A stretch of 63,308 nucleotides of DNA, from the NCBI GenBank assembly GCA_016285615.1, contig JAEERB010000003.1:1-63308 (forward strand), read 5' to 3'. Source of the stretch: Bacteroidales bacterium (GTDB lineage: Bacteria; Bacteroidota; Bacteroidia; Bacteroidales; WCHB1-69). The notes under the pieces are model-generated. The model did no database searches. It was not told the origin of the DNA and worked only from the letters and a program-made list of their open reading frames with translations. Made by a program: the position numbers and the translations under genes. Below, in pieces: positions 7,915 to 16,780 of the stretch (positions are counted from its first letter, which is position 1; each line of letters opens with the position of its first letter).

Positions 7915-9360
7915 ATGAATCGCCAAACTCTCACACAAAAGCAGACGCAAACCATGCGGCTTTCGCCAGCACAGATTTTATCCATCAAACTGCTGGAGCT
8001 GTCGAATCTGGAGCTTGAGAGTACCATATACAAGACCGTGGATGAGAATCCGGCTCTAGTCATCGATGATGACAAGGAAGTCAACATGGCAAGCGAAGAA
8101 AGCGCCGACTACGACCATGAAAACGAGTTTGCGCATAACGACCCCATGCAAGACTATTACGACAAGGATGATTACGACGAGATGAGTGACAGACAGTTGG
8201 ATTACGCCATGCGCAACATCAACCTGTCGAAGGATGACACACAACGTGAATGGATTGTCAGCGCCGACCAATCCCTACAAGACAGTCTGCAACAACAACT
8301 TAGCGAATTCATCCTTCCCGAGCGCGAGCAGCGCATCGCCAACTACATCATCGGCAACATTGACGAATCGGGATACCTTACTTGCGACAGTCGCTCTATT
8401 GCCAACGACTTGCTCATGGTGTACAACCTGCAGACTAGCAGCGAAGAGATTGAGCACATTGTACGCACGATTATTCAGAAACTGGAACCTGCCGGCGTTG
8501 GTGCCCGCGACCTGCAGGAGTGCCTGCTACTCCAGTTGAAACGCCGCCCGCAAAACGCTGCCAACAAACTGGCTTGCAATATTATAGAGAACCACTTCGC
8601 CGACTTTACCAAACGCCGTTACAATAATATCATCCAAGAAACTGGCATCAGCGAGCAGGAATTTGCAGCTGCCCGTGCTGAGATCATCAACACCGACCCC
8701 AAGCCAGCAGCGACGTCAACGCGCCTCGATGAAGCCACCAACAGCATCATCCCCGACTTCCTCGTCAGCATTGAAGACGGCAAACTATACGTAACTCTCA
8801 ACAACAGCCACTTACCCCGACTGGCTGTCGATAAGGAATTTGAGCAACTCTACCAACAAGGAGACAAAAAGGACAAAGAAGTGGCAAACTTTGTAAAAGA
8901 CAATATCGAAAAAGCCAACAACTTCATCTCTGCCCTGTCGCAACGCGAAGCCACGCTGCTCAAAACGATGACCGTTATCATGAACTTGCAGAAAGAGTAC
9001 TTCCTCAGCGGGGACGAGAGCACTCTCAAACCAATGATTCTCAAGGATGTATCCTCTCTTACGGGCTTAGATGTTTCGACCATCTCGCGCGTATCAAACA
9101 GCAAATATGTACAAACATTCTTTGGCACCATTCCCGTCAAGCACCTATTCTCGGAAGCGGTCAACGAGAATGTTTCTTCCAAAGAAATAAAAAAAGCCCT
9201 TCAAGAATTAGTTGACAAAGAAGACAAAAACAACCCACTGTCTGACAATCAAATAGGCGAAATTCTCAAAAGCAAAGGCTACAAGTTAGCACGCCGCACA
9301 GTAGCCAAATACCGCGAACAACTGAACATTCCCGCTGCCCAACAGCGCAAAACACTATAA
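7915..9360 (+). CDS. rpoN: RNA polymerase sigma-54 factor
   Basis: Alternative sigma factor that recognises GG-N10-GC promoters and needs an AAA+ activator. All three regions are visible: the Gln/Leu-rich N-terminal activator-interaction domain (TQKQTQTMRLSPAQILSIKL), an acidic linker (about residues 45-95, DYYDKDDYDEMSD), the core-binding domain, and at the C-terminus the RpoN box LARRTVAKYRE that contacts the -24 element. Length 481 is normal. No bacterial enhancer-binding protein is encoded nearby. The following tcdA gene starts only 6 bases later. Confidence 0.96.
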   Translation: MNRQTLTQKQTQTMRLSPAQILSIKLLELSNLELESTIYKTVDENPALVIDDDKEVNMASEESADYDHENEFAHNDPMQDYYDKDDYDEMSDRQLDYAMRNINLSKDDTQREWIVSADQSLQDSLQQQLSEFILPEREQRIANYIIGNIDESGYLTCDSRSIANDLLMVYNLQTSSEEIEHIVRTIIQKLEPAGVGARDLQECLLLQLKRRPQNAANKLACNIIENHFADFTKRRYNNIIQETGISEQEFAAARAEIINTDPKPAATSTRLDEATNSIIPDFLVSIEDGKLYVTLNNSHLPRLAVDKEFEQLYQQGDKKDKEVANFVKDNIEKANNFISALSQREATLLKTMTVIMNLQKEYFLSGDESTLKPMILKDVSSLTGLDVSTISRVSNSKYVQTFFGTIPVKHLFSEAVNENVSSKEIKKALQELVDKEDKNNPLSDNQIGEILKSKGYKLARRTVAKYREQLNIPAAQQRKTL

Positions 9361-9365
9361 CCTCC

Positions 9366-10094
9366 ATGACCTCCTACCCTTGGCAACAACGCACCGAGCT
9401 GCTCATCGGCAGCGAACATCTTGAGACGCTGCACAAGAGTCACGTCCTCATTGTTGGCCTGGGCGGTGTTGGCGCCTACGCCGCCGAGCAGTTGTGCCGC
9501 GCAGGCGTGGGCGAGATGACCATCGTGGATGCCGACACGGTAGAAGACAGCAACCGCAACCGCCAGCTGCCCGCCCTCGTCAGCACATTGGGGCGCAACA
9601 AAGTAGAGGTGGTGGCCGAGCGGCTCCTGCAAATCAATCCGGAGCTCAAACTTCACACTCTGTGCGAGTTTGTGCGCGATGAAGGCACCATCACCCTCTT
9701 AGAACAGGCGCCGTACGACTATGTGGTGGACGCCATCGACTCGCTGTCGCCCAAAGTGTTCCTAATATATCACGCCCTGCAACGCCAGTTGAAAGTGGTG
9801 TCGGCCATGGGCGCCGGCGGCAAGATGGACCCCATGCAGGTGAAAGTGGCCCCGATAGAAAAGACCTACCAATGCCGATTGGCGCACGCCATCCGCAAGC
9901 GGCTGCACCGCATGGGTATCAAAAAAGGATTCAAAGCTGTATTCTCCCCTGAGCCTGTTCCCGAAGAGGCCGTCGAAATTGACGCCAACCCCGACATCAA
10001 CAAGCTGTCCACCGTGGGCACCATCTCGTATATGCCCGCCGTGTTCGGCTGCTTTGTAGCTTCGGTGGTCATCCGCGACCTGATTGGCGACTAA
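9366..10094 (+). CDS. tcdA: tRNA threonylcarbamoyladenosine dehydratase (CsdL/TcdA, E1-like)
   Basis: E1-like ATP-using enzyme that cyclises t6A to ct6A at position 37 of ANN-decoding tRNAs. The adenylation loop VGLGGVGAYAAEQLCRAGVG and the DxD(x)VEDSNRNRQLPA region (R-finger and Asn of the E1 fold) are clear, as is the DAIDSLSPK segment. At 242 residues it is a little shorter than the E. coli protein. It differs from the ThiF at 52.4 kb, which has its own context. Its end overlaps by 4 bases the convergent S4-domain gene. Confidence 0.88.
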   Translation: MTSYPWQQRTELLIGSEHLETLHKSHVLIVGLGGVGAYAAEQLCRAGVGEMTIVDADTVEDSNRNRQLPALVSTLGRNKVEVVAERLLQINPELKLHTLCEFVRDEGTITLLEQAPYDYVVDAIDSLSPKVFLIYHALQRQLKVVSAMGAGGKMDPMQVKVAPIEKTYQCRLAHAIRKRLHRMGIKKGFKAVFSPEPVPEEAVEIDANPDINKLSTVGTISYMPAVFGCFVASVVIRDLIGD

Positions 10095-10501
10095 TCCCAA
10101 TCGGCGTCATCATTGCCATACAAGTTTTTCACATACTCTATCTGCCGGCGGTCGCGCTTGGTGGGACGTCCCTCTCCATGCTCGCGGAACTCGAACTTCA
10201 TGCGCAACATCTTCACACGCTCGTACTCTTCAGGCGGCGTAAGGTCGTTGTAATATTGCGGCACCAGCGGAGCACCCACGCGGCTCTTGGGCGAGCCAAG
10301 CACCTCGACAACTTTCTCGAGCTGCCCCTGACGAACATGGAACACCTCGCCCACCTTCACCACCTTCGACGGCTTCACGTTATTGCCGTTCATCTTCACC
10401 TTGCCCGCATTGCATGCCTCTGTAGCCATCGAGCGCGTCTTGAACAAACGCACCATCCACAACCACTTGTCGGCACGAACAGCCACATTAGGATTTTCCA
10501 T
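10091..10501 (-). CDS. S4-domain RNA-binding protein, Hsp15-like
   Basis: A small basic protein (136 residues from the preferred ATG at 10501) with an N-terminal S4 RNA-binding domain: RADKWLWMVRLFKTRSMATE, AGKVKMNGNNVKPSKVVKVG. The C-terminal tail is Lys/Arg-rich (GRPTKRDRRQIEY). Hsp15 proteins bind stalled 50S subunits carrying nascent chains. An upstream in-frame Met at 10543 would add a hydrophobic stretch without family support, so the later start is chosen. It is convergent with tcdA. Confidence 0.85.
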   Translation of the reverse strand: MENPNVAVRADKWLWMVRLFKTRSMATEACNAGKVKMNGNNVKPSKVVKVGEVFHVRQGQLEKVVEVLGSPKSRVGAPLVPQYYNDLTPPEEYERVKMLRMKFEFREHGEGRPTKRDRRQIEYVKNLYGNDDADWD

Positions 10502-10545
10502 AACTGCACTTATTTGGATGCAAAAATACAATAATACCAACATTT

Positions 10546-10587
10546 AAAATCCAAAATTCAGATTTCAAAATTCAAAGAACAAAAATT
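10546..10587. repeat. Intergenic heptad-period repeat, locus 2
   Basis: Six consecutive 7-base units: AAAATCC, AAAATTC twice (separated by AGATTTC), AAAGAAC and AAAAATT. The AAAATTC and AAAGAAC words reappear, with the same period, in the spacer near 52.25 kb. Confidence 0.7.
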
Positions 10588-10599
10588 TCCATTTTTTCT

Positions 10600-10607
10600 T
10601 ATCTTTG
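10600..10607 (+). promoter_or_regulatory. TAnnTTTG -7 element for the M49-like lipoprotein gene
   Basis: TATCTTTG directly after the heptad repeat; it leaves an AT-rich leader of nearly 90 bases before the ATG at 10701, longer than at most genes here. Confidence 0.6.
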
Positions 10608-10700
10608 CGTAATTGTTCAACGGACAATCTTATTATACATCATACTGATAATCAAATAATTTCATAATTTAATATTGTAACATTAATCATTCAAAACAAA

Positions 10701-12356
10701 ATGAAAAAAAGCACCCTTATTATGATGATTTGTCTTATGACGGTGGCCCTGCTGACCTCGGCCTGCAAATCGAAGAAACAGAGCGAAATCGCTACTGAGC
10801 CCGAAAAGAGCGAAATGCAACGCAATGTGGAAGAATTCGCTTACTTTGACCTAAAATCGGACCTGATTGCCGGATTATCGGATAATGACAAGAAGCTGCT
10901 CTCCATCTTTATCGACATCGCCGACATTATGGACGACCTCTTCTGGAAACAGACCTTTGGTGACAAGAACATCCTCGACACCATCTCTGACCCTTACACC
11001 AAAGATTACGCCATGATACATTACGGCCCTTGGGACCGCTTGCGCGAAGACAAGCCCTTCGTGGCTGGCTATGGCGAGAGACCGCTCGGTGCTTGCTACT
11101 ACCCGCAAGATATTACCAAAGAGGAATTTGACGCTTTCCAAGACAAAGACAAAAACAGCCTTTACACCGTTATCCGCCGCAACGACGACGGCACGTTGAA
11201 AACCGTTTGGTACAAAGACGAATACAAGGAAGAGCTGACCAAAGTGTGCGCCCTGCTCGACTCGGCCATCGCCATCACCGACAACGCCGGTCTGAAGAAA
11301 TATCTGGAAGAGAGAAAGAAGGCTTTTGAAACCGACAACTACTACGCCAGCGACGTGGCTTGGATGGATATGAAAGACAACGTGATTGACTTTGTTGTAG
11401 GCCCCATCGAAAACTACGACGACAAGCTGAACGAAGCCAAAGCCTCTTACGAAGCATTCATTCTGGTAAAAGATGTGGAAAGAAGTAACGCTCTTGCCAA
11501 GTTCGTCGGTATGCTTCCTGCCCTGCAGAAAGAGCTACCCTGCGAGCCCGAATACAAGACTTTCGTGCCCGGCACCTCATCCGACATCAATGTATATGAC
11601 GCCGTTTACTATGCCGGCGACTGCAATGCGGGCAGCAAGACCATTGCCATCAACCTGCCCAATGACGAGCGCATTCACGAAGAGAAGGGAACCCGTCGTT
11701 TGCAGCTCAGAAACAGTATGTTAGCCAAGTTTGACAAAATCATGATGCCCATCGGCGAGTTGGTACTCAATCCTGACCAACTTAGCCACCTCAAGTTCGA
11801 CGCGTTCTTCTGGAATGTGATGTTCCATGAAGTAGGACACGGTTTGGGTGTTAAAAAGACCATCAACGGCAAAGGCACTGTAGATGAGGCTATGGGCACC
11901 GAAAGAACCACTTGGGAAGAAGCCAAGGCCGACATCTTGGGATTGTTCCTCGTTTGCAACCTCATCGACAAAGGTGAAATCACCACCATCACCAAGGAGG
12001 ATGCCATCACCACTTACATTGCCGGCATTTTCCGCTCAGTACGCTTCGGTGCTGGCGAATCTCACGGCAAAGCCAACATGATGTGTTTCAACTTTATGCG
12101 CGAAAAAGGTGCTTTCACCCGCGATGCCAACGGCATCTACACCATCGACTATGACAAAGCAACCGAAGCTATGAACGAATGGGCTGCGCTGATTCTGAAG
12201 ACACAGGCCACTGGCGACCTTGAGTTCGCCACTCAGTTCAGACAGAGCCACGCTTCCGTAGCTGCTGAAATGCAAGAGGACCTCAACCGCATCAACGAAG
12301 CCGGCATTCCTCGCGACATCCGCTTCAACCAAGGCAAAACCGTGCTCGGATTATAA
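10701..12356 (+). CDS. M49-like zinc peptidase lipoprotein (dipeptidyl peptidase III-related)
   Basis: A 551-residue protein with a lipoprotein signal (lipobox SAC, Cys 22), so envelope-anchored. A zinc motif FHEVGHG gives ligands H376 and H380, and EEAKAD at 406-411 supplies the third ligand and matches the EE(x)(K/R)AD motif of the M49 family. Canonical DPP III has HExxxH with one more residue; here the site is HExxH, as in Nudix-associated plant relatives. It is shorter than the ~675-residue Bacteroides DPP III. Some databases mislabel such proteins as dihydrofolate reductase, for which there is no evidence. Its stop overlaps the aroC start (TAATG). Confidence 0.75.
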   Translation: MKKSTLIMMICLMTVALLTSACKSKKQSEIATEPEKSEMQRNVEEFAYFDLKSDLIAGLSDNDKKLLSIFIDIADIMDDLFWKQTFGDKNILDTISDPYTKDYAMIHYGPWDRLREDKPFVAGYGERPLGACYYPQDITKEEFDAFQDKDKNSLYTVIRRNDDGTLKTVWYKDEYKEELTKVCALLDSAIAITDNAGLKKYLEERKKAFETDNYYASDVAWMDMKDNVIDFVVGPIENYDDKLNEAKASYEAFILVKDVERSNALAKFVGMLPALQKELPCEPEYKTFVPGTSSDINVYDAVYYAGDCNAGSKTIAINLPNDERIHEEKGTRRLQLRNSMLAKFDKIMMPIGELVLNPDQLSHLKFDAFFWNVMFHEVGHGLGVKKTINGKGTVDEAMGTERTTWEEAKADILGLFLVCNLIDKGEITTITKEDAITTYIAGIFRSVRFGAGESHGKANMMCFNFMREKGAFTRDANGIYTIDYDKATEAMNEWAALILKTQATGDLEFATQFRQSHASVAAEMQEDLNRINEAGIPRDIRFNQGKTVLGL

Positions 12357-13396
12357 TGGACAGCTTCGGACGACTTTTCACCATTGCTGACTGGGGCGAC
12401 ACCCACGGCCCTTTTATGGAGGGCAGCATTCGTGGCGTGCCTGCAGGCACTGCCATCGACATGGAGCTAATCCGTGCTGAACTGGCACGCCGTGCTCCAT
12501 CGGCATCGCCAACATCCACACAACGACGTGAGCCCGACAAAGTGACATTTCTCTCGGGCATTGAAAACGGCCTTGCCACAGGTGAAGAGATTCGTTACCG
12601 CATACCCAACCGCGATGTAAAAATCGCTAGCGACAGCAACCATATTCTCAAGCCGTCGCACGCCTCCTACACTTACAACATCAAGTATGGTGCCCGCTCC
12701 AATGAAGAGTGCGGCCGTGCGTCGGCTCGCCAAACCGTGTGCCGTGTCGTAGCTGGCGCCGTCGCCAAGTGTGTGCTCCGCCCCTACGGCATCACCTTCC
12801 ATAGCGAAGTGGTGAGCACCGGCCAGCCAGCCAGCGAAGGCGACACCGTAGGTGCGCTGGTGCGCTGCACCATCAGCCATGTGCCCGCCGGCCTCGGCGA
12901 GCCCGTGTACGACAAGTTCGACGCACGACTGGCAGCTGCCATGCTCTCCATCAACGCCGCCAAAGGCTTCGAACTCGGCGAAGGCTTCGCCGCCGCCCAC
13001 CAATGCGGCTCGCAATACAACGACACGCAAAATGCCGACTTCAGCTTCAACAGCAACCACGACGGCGGCGTGCAAGCAGGCATCACTAACGGTCAGGACA
13101 TTATCTTCACCGTGGCGTTCAAGCCCATTCCCACCTTGCAAATTCCCCAACAGACCGTCACCTTCGACGGCGAGCCCGCCACCTATACTGGCAACAACCG
13201 CAACGACCGCTGTGTCGCACCTCGCGTGCTACCCATAGTGGAAGCCATGGCCGCCATCGTCACCCTCGACTTTCTACTTATTGACCAACAACAAGATACG
13301 ATCCAACAATTGATTCAACAAAACTTAGTTTATGAAAAAAATCACGCTTACCCTCTTGTGCCTCATCACATGCGCCACATTGATGGCTCAAACTGA
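12356..13396 (+). CDS. aroC: Chorismate synthase, divergent
   Basis: Final step of the shikimate trunk: EPSP to chorismate with reduced FMN. The fold signature is clear over 346 residues: SFGRLFTIADWGDTHG with catalytic-type H17, KPSHASYTY with H102, SARQT, SINAAKGFELGEGF and APRVLPIVEAMAA. However, several normally invariant positions differ: GESHG is GDTHG, RDxRGGGRSSARET is RSNEECGRASARQT (residues 114-127), and NHSGG is NHDGG. The start is coupled to the upstream stop by one base. The last 65 bases overlap the DPP IV gene. A paralogue with shifted function is possible. Confidence 0.8.
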   Translation: MDSFGRLFTIADWGDTHGPFMEGSIRGVPAGTAIDMELIRAELARRAPSASPTSTQRREPDKVTFLSGIENGLATGEEIRYRIPNRDVKIASDSNHILKPSHASYTYNIKYGARSNEECGRASARQTVCRVVAGAVAKCVLRPYGITFHSEVVSTGQPASEGDTVGALVRCTISHVPAGLGEPVYDKFDARLAAAMLSINAAKGFELGEGFAAAHQCGSQYNDTQNADFSFNSNHDGGVQAGITNGQDIIFTVAFKPIPTLQIPQQTVTFDGEPATYTGNNRNDRCVAPRVLPIVEAMAAIVTLDFLLIDQQQDTIQQLIQQNLVYEKNHAYPLVPHHMRHIDGSN

Positions 13397-15476
13397 TTAC
13401 ATTGATTTAAGAGGACTTTTTACAGGAAAATACCGCATCGACAACATGCGTAACCTGTCGTGGCGCCCCGAAACGCACCAATACACCTACATCGAAGACA
13501 ACAAGCTGATGATGGCTGATGCTGAAACGTCGGAAACCTCCGTCTTCTGCACGCTGCCGCAAATTGCCACGGCACTGGGTGGCGACATCAAAGGATTTCC
13601 TGGCTACCAATGGATTGGTAAAGACCAACTATATATCCCTGCTAAACATAGCGTTGTCACCTTCAACAACGGCAAATTGGATGTGGAAGAGATTCCCGTG
13701 ACCAATGCCTTCGACGGCTCGGTCAAGAACCGCCTGTTTGTCGTTAGCGAAGATGATGGCAACGTCTATGTTAGAAGTGGGAAGAACAATTACGAGCCCA
13801 TCCTGCTCTGCCCCGACACGGGCAAGGACATCGTCTTCGGTGAAGCCGTACACCGCAGCGAGTGGGGCATCGAAGAGGGCCAATACCTCTCGCCTAACGG
13901 CAACTACATCGCTTTCTACCGTATGGACGAGAGCATGGTGGCCGACTACCCGCTGGTAAATGTCAACACACGCATCGCCACGGTAGAGAATTGCAAATAT
14001 CCCATGGCTGGCGAGACTTCCCACGAAGTGACCCTCGGCATTTTTGACGTCAGCAAGTCAGCCGCCGCCGGCAAGACCGTTTACCACTACATCAAAACCG
14101 ACAAGGAAGACGGCGAGTTCCTGACCAATGTAACCTTCTCTCCCGATGAGAAATACATCTATATCACCCACCTCAACCGCGAGCAAAACCACTCAAAACT
14201 CATTGAATACGATTTACTTACGGGCAAAAAACTGCGCACACTTATCGAAGAACGCGACGACCGCTACGTAGAACCACTCACCCGCATGATCTTCATCAGT
14301 GGCGACCGTTTCATCTGGCAGAGCGACCGCGACGGCTGGAATCACATGTACCTCTATAGCCGCGATGGAAAGCTCATCAAGCAGATTACCAAAGGCAACT
14401 GGCCCGTCATCTCGGTCATTGGCACCGACCCGAAAGATGAGAACATCTTCTTCATCACCAATAAGAACATATTGGAAGACAAAGACATGCCTATCGATCG
14501 CTACGTGTATAGCGTCAACATCAAATCGGGCAAGTTGCGCGCGCTGGCACAAGAGAACGGCACTCATACGCCGCGATTCTCAAGCGACAAGCAATACTTC
14601 ATCGATTATTTCAACAACCTATTCACACCCAACGACATAGACTTGTATTCCATCAACGGCAAGGTGCATCGCAACCTCTTTTCGGCGAAGAACCCTTACG
14701 AGAAATACCACCTCGAGAATGTCTCGATTTTCCCCATCAAGAACAAACAGGGCGATGACCTCTACTGCCGTCTGATCCTGCCTCCCGACTTCGACGCATC
14801 GAAGAAATATCCGTGTTTAATTTATGTTTACGGCGGTCCTCACTCACAGATGGTGACCAACACCTTTATGAGCGGCGGCGTATTCCTCTACTACCTGGCA
14901 CAGAAAGGCTACATTATCTTCACGCTCGACAACCGCGGCACCAGCTATCGCGGTAGCGCCTTTGAGAAGTGCATCCACCGCCAGTTGGGCAAACTCGAAG
15001 TGGAAGACCAGATGTGCGGCGTCGAGTACCTCAAGTCGCTGGCTTGCGTTGACACCACCCGCATCGGCATCGACGGCTGGAGCTACGGCGGCTTCATGAC
15101 ACTCTCTCTCATGACCACCCACCCAGAGGCGTTCAAAGCAGCTACCTGCGGCGGCCCCGTCATCGATTGGAAATGGTACGAAGTGATGTACGGCGAACGC
15201 TACATGGACACGCCCCAAGAGAACCCCGAAGGGTACAAAAACAGCTCTATCCTCAATAAAATCAAGAATTTGAAAGGCGATGTACTGGTTATTCACGGTG
15301 CACAGGACAACACGGTGGTATGGCAGCACACCCAAGCTTTGCTCAACCAGGCCATCCATGATGGTATCCTGCTCGATTACTTCGTCTATCCCAACCACCC
15401 ACACAATGTGGGCGGCCTCGACCGCGTTCACCTCTGGAACAAACTGGAGAAATATTACGAAGAACATCTGAGATAA
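13332..15476 (+). CDS. S9 family prolyl dipeptidyl peptidase (DPP IV-type)
   Basis: Periplasmic serine peptidase removing X-Pro/X-Ala dipeptides. A signal peptide (MKKITLTLLCLITCATLMAQ) fixes the start, although it lies inside aroC in another frame. Residues about 30-480 form the beta-propeller; the C-terminal alpha/beta hydrolase has S584 in GWSYGG, D659 in HGAQDN and H691 in NHPHNV. Length 714 suits the family. Periplasmic DPPs feed asaccharolytic or mixed peptide use in Bacteroidetes; a POT peptide transporter is encoded 22 kb away. A perfect terminator hairpin follows the stop directly. Confidence 0.92.
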   Translation: MKKITLTLLCLITCATLMAQTDYIDLRGLFTGKYRIDNMRNLSWRPETHQYTYIEDNKLMMADAETSETSVFCTLPQIATALGGDIKGFPGYQWIGKDQLYIPAKHSVVTFNNGKLDVEEIPVTNAFDGSVKNRLFVVSEDDGNVYVRSGKNNYEPILLCPDTGKDIVFGEAVHRSEWGIEEGQYLSPNGNYIAFYRMDESMVADYPLVNVNTRIATVENCKYPMAGETSHEVTLGIFDVSKSAAAGKTVYHYIKTDKEDGEFLTNVTFSPDEKYIYITHLNREQNHSKLIEYDLLTGKKLRTLIEERDDRYVEPLTRMIFISGDRFIWQSDRDGWNHMYLYSRDGKLIKQITKGNWPVISVIGTDPKDENIFFITNKNILEDKDMPIDRYVYSVNIKSGKLRALAQENGTHTPRFSSDKQYFIDYFNNLFTPNDIDLYSINGKVHRNLFSAKNPYEKYHLENVSIFPIKNKQGDDLYCRLILPPDFDASKKYPCLIYVYGGPHSQMVTNTFMSGGVFLYYLAQKGYIIFTLDNRGTSYRGSAFEKCIHRQLGKLEVEDQMCGVEYLKSLACVDTTRIGIDGWSYGGFMTLSLMTTHPEAFKAATCGGPVIDWKWYEVMYGERYMDTPQENPEGYKNSSILNKIKNLKGDVLVIHGAQDNTVVWQHTQALLNQAIHDGILLDYFVYPNHPHNVGGLDRVHLWNKLEKYYEEHLR

Positions 15477-15479
15477 AAG

Positions 15480-15512
15480 AAAAAGGCTCGCTTCTCCGAA
15501 GCGAGCCTTTTT
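15480..15512. terminator. Bidirectional intrinsic terminator
   Basis: A perfect 10-bp stem (15485-15494 with 15498-15507, 3-base loop TCC) is flanked by five A and five T, so it can end both the DPP IV transcript and the convergent xseA transcript. Confidence 0.92.
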
Positions 15513-15513
15513 C

Positions 15514-16770
15514 TTACTCTACCCTACTCTTAATCTCTCCCTCGTGCAACTGTGTCACCAGCTCATCACCAGCTTTAAGTTCTGTTGCTTTGGTCACGGG
15601 CTTGCCATTGAGCAAAGTGACACTGAAGCCACGTTTGAGAATATTACGGGGATGCAATAATGCCACACTGTTCTCCATGCGCGCCACCTTCTCTTTTTCG
15701 CGATTCAATAGCTGGCGGCTCAAGAGTGGCAACAGCTGTTGCAGATTTTCCACATCGCGCCGTTTGTTCACCAACACCATCTGCGCCAACTGTTGGCGGC
15801 GGCTCTCCACTTGCAACAAACGCATCCGCTCGTCTTTCAACAAGTTGCGCGCATACTGCGCTAAGGCCTGCTGCCATTGTTGCAACCGCTCGTCAAAGTT
15901 GCGAAAACGTTGGATAAAATAGTAGGCCACCTCGGTAGGTGTAATCTTCGTCTCATGAGAAACCATCTCTACCACAGTCACATTGGTCGAGTGCCCAATG
16001 CCCGAAACGATAGGCAACGGAAATTCAGCCACCCGACGTGCCAACTCATAATTGTCGTAACAACTGAGGCCCACATCTCCGCCACCACCACGAATAATGA
16101 CGACACAATCAAACTTATCTTTCTGTTTCTCAATCTCATCGAGTTGGTTCTTCATGGTATGTACCGCCTTATCGCCTTGCAATAAGGATGGGAACAACAC
16201 TAAAGAAAACTTATAGCCATACTCATTTTGATTTAAGGTAATCGTAAAATCGCTGTACCCCTTGCTGGTTTCAATAGAGATGACAGCTATTCGCTTGGGC
16301 AACAATGGCATCTGCAACTCCTTGTTGGCATCGAACAAGCCTTCTTTCTTCAACCTGTTGATAGTCTGCACCTTGTTTTTTGCCAATTCGCCAAGCGTAT
16401 AAGTGGGTTCTATATCTTGAATGTGCAACGCCAAGCCATACTTGCCGCTATACTCTATGGTGGCCAGACAAAGAATCGTGATGCCTTCTTTCAAAGGTTC
16501 GCCCGTAATGGCCCTGAACCGCTCGTTGATAGGTTCCAAGTTGGAGGACCAGATGACGGCACGCATCTGCGCTTTTATACTATCACCTTCTTTTTCAACT
16601 AATTCTGGATAACAATGGCCGTTTCGTGGATAATAATTGAGTTTGATGATTTCAGCCTTGATATAATACGCCCCCTTGTAATTCTTGGCAATTACAGTTT
16701 CCAGGCTTTTGCCCACCTGCGAAAGGGTATAAACCCGCCGATCATTGAAATACTCTTCCTGTTTCTCCAC
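15514..16770 (-). CDS. xseA: Exodeoxyribonuclease VII large subunit
   Basis: Large subunit of the ssDNA-specific exonuclease VII. The OB-fold N-terminus (YTLSQVGKSLETVI, YIKAEIIKLNY) is followed by the catalytic domain with RIAVISIETSKGYSDF, IIRGGGG and SGIGHSTN, then a long helical coiled-coil region (about 285-385) and the C-terminal RGFSVTLLNGKPV strand. It uses a GTG start at 16770; no ATG gives a better N-terminus. xseB, usually the next gene, is absent from the window. It starts 10 bases after pyrC and is likely cotranscribed with it. Confidence 0.9.
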   Translation of the reverse strand: MEKQEEYFNDRRVYTLSQVGKSLETVIAKNYKGAYYIKAEIIKLNYYPRNGHCYPELVEKEGDSIKAQMRAVIWSSNLEPINERFRAITGEPLKEGITILCLATIEYSGKYGLALHIQDIEPTYTLGELAKNKVQTINRLKKEGLFDANKELQMPLLPKRIAVISIETSKGYSDFTITLNQNEYGYKFSLVLFPSLLQGDKAVHTMKNQLDEIEKQKDKFDCVVIIRGGGGDVGLSCYDNYELARRVAEFPLPIVSGIGHSTNVTVVEMVSHETKITPTEVAYYFIQRFRNFDERLQQWQQALAQYARNLLKDERMRLLQVESRRQQLAQMVLVNKRRDVENLQQLLPLLSRQLLNREKEKVARMENSVALLHPRNILKRGFSVTLLNGKPVTKATELKAGDELVTQLHEGEIKSRVE

Positions 16771-16780
16771 AGCACCTTAA

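Noticed and set aside
12467..13150. Long minus-strand open frame under aroC
   Set aside because: High-GC antisense frame without start signals; aroC on the plus strand has clear family motifs.
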